From Fictibacillus sp. FJAT-27399 (GTDB lineage Bacteria > Bacillota > Bacilli > Bacillales > Fictibacillaceae), in contig NZ_LMVC01000002.1 of the NCBI RefSeq assembly GCF_001510655.1, positions 1,464,759 to 1,528,758 on the forward strand: DNA of 64,000 nucleotides, given 5' to 3'. A program made the translations under genes and the position numbers. A model generated the notes under the pieces. That model ran no database searches. It was not told where the DNA came from and saw nothing but the letters and a program-made list of their open reading frames with translations. Positions 59,785 through 64,000 of the stretch are shown piece after piece (within the stretch, counting starts at the first letter, position 1; each line of letters starts with the position of its first letter).

Positions 59785-60805
59785 AAGGTGCAACCTCCCT
59801 TATTTCGACTTCACTCAGGTTCACGAAAAAGATCGCTCTTCTGATTTCCTGTTCGTCGCCGATCAATTGAACAACAAGGTTTCCGAAAGGGACGTCTTGA
59901 AGTTCTGTGACATGGCCGTATAGAACGCTGACGTCCACGTTGAATTTCTTGGCAATCTGTGACAGCAGCGGTTGTCCTGTGGATGCTCCGGTAAATACAA
60001 TCCTGAAGATCTGATGATTCCTGTCCTGCTTCTTCAATAGGTCTTTAAGGGACTCAGGCAATTCATCCTGAAGAACTGAACTGACGAAGCGCCTTGCCGT
60101 CTCAGTCTGTGGCCTTGCAAATACATCAAAAACGCTCCCTTTCTCAATCACTTCTCCGCTCTCCATAACAGCGACGGAATCGCATATCTCACGAATGACG
60201 TTCATCTCATGCGTGATGATCAGAATCGTAATGTTGTATTCCTTATTGATTTTTTTCAGAAGCTTTAAAATACTGGAGGTCGTCTGCGGATCCAATGCCG
60301 ATGTTGCTTCATCACACAATAGCACTTCCGGATCAGTGGAGAGCGCCCGGGCAATGCCTACCCGCTGTTTTTGTCCGCCGGAGAGCTGGTCGGGATATTT
60401 ATGCCCGTGCTCGGACAAGCCAACAAATTCCAACAGATCGTTCACCTTCTCTTTAACGAATGATTTCTTCATGCCGAGAAGATAAAGCGGTGTCGCAATA
60501 TTATCAAATACCGTTTTTGCGTTCAGCAGATTAAAATGCTGAAAAATCATACCGATATTTTTCCGTTTTTTTCTCAGTTCCTTCGGAGACAATCTTGCCA
60601 TGTCCTCCTCTCCTACAAAGACGTGCCCTGATGTCGGCTTCTCCAAAAGATTCACACATCGCAGCAAGGAGCTCTTTCCTGCTCCGCTGTATCCGACAAC
60701 ACCGTAGATCTCTCCTTTTTTTATCTCAAAGCTCACATTGTTTAACGCTCTTACCTGGCTTTTGCCACTCTCATAAATTTTGGTTACCTCTTCAAATCGA
60801 ATCAA
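59774..60805 (-). CDS. metN: Methionine ABC transporter ATPase
   Basis: 343 residues from a TTG at 60805, 8 bp after AAAGGAGA; the open frame runs on into the riboswitch but MetN is about 340 residues. Walker A GYSGAGKSSLLR, Q-loop IFQHFNLLNA, signature [12 protein letters not shown], Walker B VLLCDEATSALDPQ, H-loop ITHEMNVIRE. The C-terminal ~100 residues (GQPLLSQIAKKFNVDVSVLY; GNLVVQLIGDEQEIRRAI) form the NIL domain that binds methionine for feedback control. First gene of the operon. Confidence 0.95.
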   Translation of the reverse strand: MIRFEEVTKIYESGKSQVRALNNVSFEIKKGEIYGVVGYSGAGKSSLLRCVNLLEKPTSGHVFVGEEDMARLSPKELRKKRKNIGMIFQHFNLLNAKTVFDNIATPLYLLGMKKSFVKEKVNDLLEFVGLSEHGHKYPDQLSGGQKQRVGIARALSTDPEVLLCDEATSALDPQTTSSILKLLKKINKEYNITILIITHEMNVIREICDSVAVMESGEVIEKGSVFDVFARPQTETARRFVSSVLQDELPESLKDLLKKQDRNHQIFRIVFTGASTGQPLLSQIAKKFNVDVSVLYGHVTELQDVPFGNLVVQLIGDEQEIRRAIFFVNLSEVEIREVAPYAS

Positions 60806-60841
60806 TGATGTGATCTCCTTTCTCGCTATTGTTAAAACATC

Positions 60842-60874
60842 AAAAAAAGCCTCTTCTTGAAAACAAGAAGAGGC
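60842..60874 (-). terminator. Riboswitch-controlled terminator 2 (proximal)
   Basis: GCCTCTTCTTG (60849-60859) pairs with CAAGAAGAGGC (60864-60874) and is followed on the minus strand by seven T's. It lies between the second SAM aptamer and metN and would form when SAM is bound. Confidence 0.88.
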
Positions 60875-60900
60875 CTGACGCATCGAGATGAGTGGCTGAT

Positions 60901-61017
60901 CTCTTCTTATCTTCCAAGCGCTAATCGCTTGCCGGACTTGGCACAGTATTCCCATTAAACCGGGAACCCGCTGCCGAGGTTTCAAAGGGCCAATCCCTCC
61001 ACCTCTCTGGATAAGAA
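60901..61017 (-). ncRNA. SAM-I (S-box) riboswitch, proximal copy
   Basis: On the minus strand: the 5' P1 strand TTCTTATCCAGAGAGGTGGAGGGA (as CTTATCCAGAGAGGTGG), then GAAACCTCGGCAGCGG, GTGCCAAGTCCGGCAAGC and the closing GATAAGAAGAG. These are the conserved S-box core elements. Its 3' P1 strand AAGAAGAG can alternatively pair with CTCTTCTT of the downstream terminator, giving the usual SAM-off switch for metN expression. Confidence 0.93.
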
Positions 61018-61040
61018 ACAAATATAATGTTCAATTAAAT

Positions 61041-61072
61041 AAAAAAATCTCTTCTTAAAGAAAGAAGAGATG
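61041..61072 (-). terminator. Riboswitch-controlled terminator 1 (distal)
   Basis: ATCTCTTCTT (61048-61057) pairs with AAGAAGAGAT (61063-61072), then seven T's on the minus strand. It lies between the two SAM aptamers, so transcription must pass two SAM checkpoints. Confidence 0.88.
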
Positions 61073-61096
61073 TTTGTATCCATAAGGAAACGAGCT

Positions 61097-61216
61097 GCTC
61101 TTCTTATCTTCCAAGCCCTTAAAAGAACTTGCTGGAATTGGCACAGTGTTTTTCAAAAGAAAAACCCGCTGCCGAGGTATCACAAGGCCATATCCCTCCA
61201 CCTCTCTGGATAAGAA
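61097..61216 (-). ncRNA. SAM-I (S-box) riboswitch, distal copy
   Basis: Minus strand elements: CTTATCCAGAGAGGTGGAGG, GATACCTCGGCAGCGGG, a P3 hairpin with AAA-rich loop, GTGCCAATTCCAGCAAG and GATAAGAAGAG. The core is close to the proximal copy but the variable stems differ. First regulator reached by polymerase. The promoter lies upstream (above 61216); not resolved because the PAP2 gene ends at 61243. Confidence 0.92.
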
Positions 61217-61242
61217 ACACGTTCATATTTACTTGATGTGAC

Positions 61243-61890
61243 CTATCTTATACCATGATCTAAGTCGATGTCAAATCTTTTTTCGGAGTTCTCTGATCGG
61301 AATAAAAACACTGAAGCCATAAAAGCCAGCCACATTGCTCCTCCGGCAACTCCAGCCAGTACATCCGTAATATAGTGAATGCCTAGATAAATTCTGCTCC
61401 AGCAAATAAATCCAAGGTGCACTGCCAATATACAAAATTTCGTTCTAACAAACTTTTTTGATAAGAGTGTAAAAAGACCATAAAGCGCTGTTGCATTCAT
61501 CGCATGAGCACTCGGATATCCATACCTAATGTAAAAAGGTTTAGTGGATGGAGGCCGCTGCTTCCAATTCTTTCTCCAAACAGAGTTAATCCAACGGCAT
61601 CCGATCAGGTTGGCTATTAATAAAAAAACAATGTTTCTCTTTCCTTTTTTCCTGTATCTGTATGCAGAATAAATAGTGGCAGGAATCAACAGAAATCCAG
61701 AACCAAGAAAAGAGTAACTTCTCAGAAAGAAATCCACGAAACCTCCGCCCCGTGCTGAAAATATAGCCAAGCTTCCCATTCCGTCAAGTTTCATCCAATG
61801 ATCATCATTACGAAGCCTGTTCATTAGTCTTAAAGCTACAATACCCATTATCATAACGCCGCTTAGAATTGCCATATTCTCTTTTTTCAT
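61243..61890 (-). CDS. PAP2 family phosphatase
   Basis: 215 residues from ATG 61890 (GAGGGCGG upstream; a GTG at 61902 also possible). About six membrane helices with the three acid-phosphatase motifs: a KxxxxxxRP-type KQRPPSTKPFY, YPSAHAMNA (PSGH with Ala for Gly) and SRIYLGIHYITDVLAG. Probably dephosphorylates a lipid phosphate such as undecaprenyl diphosphate or phosphatidate. Active-site His and Arg are present. It converges on nothing; the metN riboswitch follows it. Confidence 0.86.
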   Translation of the reverse strand: MKKENMAILSGVMIMGIVALRLMNRLRNDDHWMKLDGMGSLAIFSARGGGFVDFFLRSYSFLGSGFLLIPATIYSAYRYRKKGKRNIVFLLIANLIGCRWINSVWRKNWKQRPPSTKPFYIRYGYPSAHAMNATALYGLFTLLSKKFVRTKFCILAVHLGFICWSRIYLGIHYITDVLAGVAGGAMWLAFMASVFLFRSENSEKRFDIDLDHGIR

Positions 61891-61983
61891 ATCCGCCCTC
61901 ACTTTAACTTGCTTTTATGTACATATCCTTTCATGTGACGGACTATTTTATGCGTTCAGGCACCTCTTAAAATTACTCTATTG

Positions 61984-62427
61984 TTAAAGTTTCACCGCAT
62001 CTTTTTCTAAGAAAACCATAATGCTGCCCTGTTCTATTTTTTGCACATAACGCTCAGCGGTCCGTTCTGAAAGATCCAGGGACATGAGAACTTCTTTTAA
62101 ATCATCCTCTGAATCCTCATTAAACATGGATGCAAATGGACCAGCAGCAAGCAGCGGACCAATACCGGGAACACCAAGGCCTGGCACCGCGATGGCTCCG
62201 CCGATACCAGTCAGAAAACCTGCAATGGTTCCATAGGCGGCTTCGTTTACATCTTCGTCCAGATGTTCTTCTGAAACATTCGTTTTATCGGCAACTCGAT
62301 CCATCTTTCCATCATCTTTAGCAAGGATGGAGATGTCCTTTGCATTGTATCCTTGATTCACCAGGGATTGTATACTATCAACAGCTTCGTTCTCTGTTTC
62401 ATACACTCCAATCACCATTTTGCTCAT
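61984..62427 (-). CDS. General stress protein 17M-like (YflT-type)
   Basis: 147 residues. N-terminal VIGVYETENEAVDSIQSLVN is the GSP17M/YflT domain; the Gly-rich middle (GTIAGFLTGIGGAIAVPGLG, GPLLAAGPFASMF) is hydrophobic and may insert in or touch a membrane; the end (DLSERTAERYVQKIEQGSIM) is helical. Such proteins belong to the sigma-B regulon in B. subtilis. AGGAGGC precedes the ATG and a good sigma-B promoter lies upstream. Confidence 0.85.
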   Translation of the reverse strand: MSKMVIGVYETENEAVDSIQSLVNQGYNAKDISILAKDDGKMDRVADKTNVSEEHLDEDVNEAAYGTIAGFLTGIGGAIAVPGLGVPGIGPLLAAGPFASMFNEDSEDDLKEVLMSLDLSERTAERYVQKIEQGSIMVFLEKDAVKL

Positions 62428-62470
62428 ATGTATTGCCTCCTAATCAATGTCTGATTTTATTTACTAGTAT

Positions 62471-62495
62471 TTACCCCAACCCTATATCTGTAAAC
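62471..62495 (-). promoter_or_regulatory. Sigma-B-type promoter of the 17M-like stress gene
   Basis: On the minus strand GTTTAC (62495-62490), spacer 13, GGGTAA (62476-62471). The sigma-B consensus is GTTTAA-N13-15-GGGTAT, so two mismatches. About 45-65 bp before the start codon. Confidence 0.65.
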
Positions 62496-62516
62496 AGGTG
62501 TCATCATAAGGATAAG

Positions 62517-62546
62517 AAAACTCCCCTCCAAATGCCGGGGAGTTTT
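62517..62546 (-). terminator. Terminator of the ATP-grasp gene
   Basis: AAAACTCCCC (62517-62526) pairs with GGGGAGTTTT (62537-62546), with A's on the plus side giving T's after the minus-strand stem. It is just after the stop at 62562. Confidence 0.85.
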
Positions 62547-62561
62547 AGATGGTTTTCTCTT

Positions 62562-63761
62562 TTAGGATAGACCGGCTCTTTGAAAAATATATTCCTTTTG
62601 ATCCGCCTCTTCCCTTGTGTCTCCCAGTACGAGGCCCTGTATAAGCGTGCCGGCATCTTCATAAGGGCTTTCACTGCCATTATAGATCGACAGCGGAATG
62701 AAATATCTATCTTCAATCCCCCGTTTCACTTCATCATACAGGGGTTCTATACCGCCCTTGGATTCCCAGGAAACGAATTTGATTACCTTTTTACCGAGCT
62801 GTTCTTCAACACTGTCTCTCATAAGAAGTGCGGCGGTAGAACCGTTGACTCTATAATTTAAATCAAAGGCTATTTTCCTTCCATCAGCCGTTACCGCAAT
62901 GTCAAATCCTGCAATCCCTTTATAGCCTCTTTTACAGCCTTCTTCCATAATTCTTCTCCCGACCTTGATGACCTCATCATCGGGTTCTGACTCTTTATCG
63001 ACCCAGTTTCCTTTATATTTTCCGTCTTCCGTAATATTTTGGACCGTACTGCCCAGATAAATCAGACGGTCATCTGCTGTACAGGCAAACTGAACGCAAT
63101 AATTGTGCTCGATCTCCAAGTACTCTTCTATGACAATTCCTTCACAGGAGGCGAAAAAGTTTGCTGCCCTGTCAATGTCCTCCTGATTTTTGCAGATAAA
63201 TACATCAAAACCTGCCGCATTTGCCTCATTTGTCGCTGCCTTAACCACACATGGAAATGGGAAGGTTTCTAATTGATCATGAAGTTCCGCAGCTGTTGTT
63301 GATTTTCGTTTCGGAGCATGTCCAGAAGGAACCAGCTCTTCTAAATTCGCTTTATTGTTTAAATACTGAACAAGGCGCGGATCGATCCAATAATTCTCTG
63401 ATGACATTTCTTCTTCTGGGTGAATATGCTGAACTACCATCTTCTTCTGCTCTTTTTCTAAGCGGCCGAAAATGTTTCGATAACCCGCCTCTGTCGAATA
63501 TTCGTGAACAGGAAAACGAAGCAGGAGACCCGCCCGTTCATACAGCTCCGTTGCTTTTTTGGTAGTTACCGACCGGTTGCAGATGACCGGCATGCTTCCC
63601 AATACCGCAAACTGGCTTCCCGTCAGAAGATCAAGCTTTACTGGACAATCGGGAATCCACTTATTATGAGCGAATGAAGGCCTCGGATTAAAAATGAGAT
63701 TCGGACCGTAAATTTCAGAAAATGTATAACGCGGAACAATTGCTGGTTTACTTATCTGCAT
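62562..63761 (-). CDS. ATP-grasp domain protein
   Basis: 399 residues. The N-terminal ~130 residues are a pre-ATP-grasp-like region; then the ATP-grasp core: PFPCVVKAATNEANAAGFDV (binds ATP), GIVIEEYLEIEHNYCVQF and GIAGFDIAVTADGRKIAFDLNYRVNGS (split IAFDLNYRVNGS; metal ligands). Such enzymes ligate a carboxylate to an amine using ATP, for example in peptide, siderophore or antibiotic formation. No biosynthetic neighbours give the substrate. GGAGGTAC precedes the ATG. Confidence 0.83.
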   Translation of the reverse strand: MQISKPAIVPRYTFSEIYGPNLIFNPRPSFAHNKWIPDCPVKLDLLTGSQFAVLGSMPVICNRSVTTKKATELYERAGLLLRFPVHEYSTEAGYRNIFGRLEKEQKKMVVQHIHPEEEMSSENYWIDPRLVQYLNNKANLEELVPSGHAPKRKSTTAAELHDQLETFPFPCVVKAATNEANAAGFDVFICKNQEDIDRAANFFASCEGIVIEEYLEIEHNYCVQFACTADDRLIYLGSTVQNITEDGKYKGNWVDKESEPDDEVIKVGRRIMEEGCKRGYKGIAGFDIAVTADGRKIAFDLNYRVNGSTAALLMRDSVEEQLGKKVIKFVSWESKGGIEPLYDEVKRGIEDRYFIPLSIYNGSESPYEDAGTLIQGLVLGDTREEADQKEYIFQRAGLS

Positions 63762-63932
63762 GGATTGTACCTCCTGAACATGCTTGGATTACAGGATAAA
63801 TACCTTTTTTAGCTTACCCTTAAACCAGCAGCCTTATCATTTAGCAAGCACTGTTTTCCATTTGCCCTATTCTGTTTGAGCTGATGTATACTAGGGAAAT
63901 GGCAAAAGAAGTTAGCTGCCATGGAGGAAATT

Positions 63933-64000
63933 ATGAAGAAATCGCTGCAAAACCTATTCCCGCTGCTTTCTTTAGGATTATTGCCGATTTGCTCCTTGAT
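63933..64000 (+). CDS. Start of a gene cut by the window edge, probable signal peptide
   Basis: ATG at 63933 with GGAGGA (63923-63928) just ahead. The first 22 codons, KKSLQNLFPLLSLGLLPICS after Met, look like a signal peptide, possibly a lipoprotein or exported protein. TATACT lies near 63887, a possible -10. Product unknown as the rest is outside the window. Confidence 0.6.
   Translation, partial: MKKSLQNLFPLLSLGLLPICSL

Noticed and set aside
60806-61021. N-terminal extension of MetN through the riboswitch and terminator
   Set aside because: The extra codons are the aptamer and terminator sequence, and a TTG with good Shine-Dalgarno at 60805 gives the family's normal length.
62176-62192. 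GGCCTGGCACCGCG resembling a REP-like arm inside the 17M-like gene
   Set aside because: Encodes conserved Gly/Val/Pro residues of the protein and lacks the core; not a copy.

Overview
The window reads as chromosomal DNA of an aerobic, endospore-forming Bacillaceae bacterium: Gram-positive ribosome binding sites (AGGAGG-type), lipoprotein signal peptides, a yhbD-bacE-bacF (bactofilin) operon, a dpp dipeptide operon with a CodY-like box, S-box (SAM) riboswitches, a sigma-B-type promoter and many RsbR/general-stress type proteins. Several dispersed palindromes of the GGTGCC-A-GGCACC type suggest a Fictibacillus-like or related genus, but that is a guess. No rRNA, tRNA, CRISPR array, prophage or complete insertion sequence was seen.

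Layout. 1-10 kb: HelD-like RNA polymerase recycling ATPase, secreted alkaline phosphatase, acetyltransferase, membrane diguanylate cyclase, a Hanks-type kinase with a small Ser/His/Lys-rich partner, a Pro/Tyr-rich protein, a Dph6-like ATPase, and an overlapping HIT hydrolase/PP2C phosphatase pair. 10-14.4 kb: drug-efflux region (DHA2 exporter, DrrAB-like ABC pair, a shortened pentapeptide protein and a possible regulator relic). 14.4-18.1 kb: bactofilin operon and a STAS-domain stressosome-like protein. 18.3-29.1 kb: a peptide-utilisation operon, dppA-B-C-D, a second ATPase, dppE, DUF3899, S9 peptidase, pyroglutamyl peptidase and M20 amidohydrolase, preceded by a CodY-like box and a broken M42 peptidase. 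29.1-36.9 kb: Lrp regulator with a divergent amidohydrolase, msrA, aldo/keto reductase, chemoreceptor and topoisomerase III. 36.9-41 kb: a LuxR/GAF regulator divergent from a three-gene envelope operon (DUF6230, DUF6114 and a DUF6230-like protein with KPV-rich repeats). 41-51.5 kb: small membrane proteins, an amino-acid ABC importer, DJ-1 protein, a broken histidine phosphatase, DUF2164, a YhaQP-like ABC exporter and acetyltransferases. 51.5-55.5 kb: PAS-STAS protein and the glyoxylate bypass (aceA, aceB) led by a 49-residue CxxCxGxG protein. 55.9-61.2 kb: aldo/keto reductase and metNIQ plus an M20 amidohydrolase behind two tandem SAM riboswitches. 61.2-64 kb: PAP2 phosphatase, a sigma-B-type stress protein, an ATP-grasp enzyme and the start of a new gene at the right edge.

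Themes. Nutrient scavenging dominates (phosphate, dipeptides, methionine, amino acids, C2 carbon), with stress and envelope genes between. Gene decay is visible at several points: an M42 peptidase, a histidine phosphatase, a pentapeptide protein and a regulator remnant. The best candidate for an undescribed system is the DUF6230/DUF6114 operon with its dedicated-looking regulator. The most informative regulatory features are the tandem riboswitches, a 20-bp-period repeat array in the 3' untranslated region of the same operon, and dispersed palindromes, one of which supplies the C-terminus of an efflux pump.
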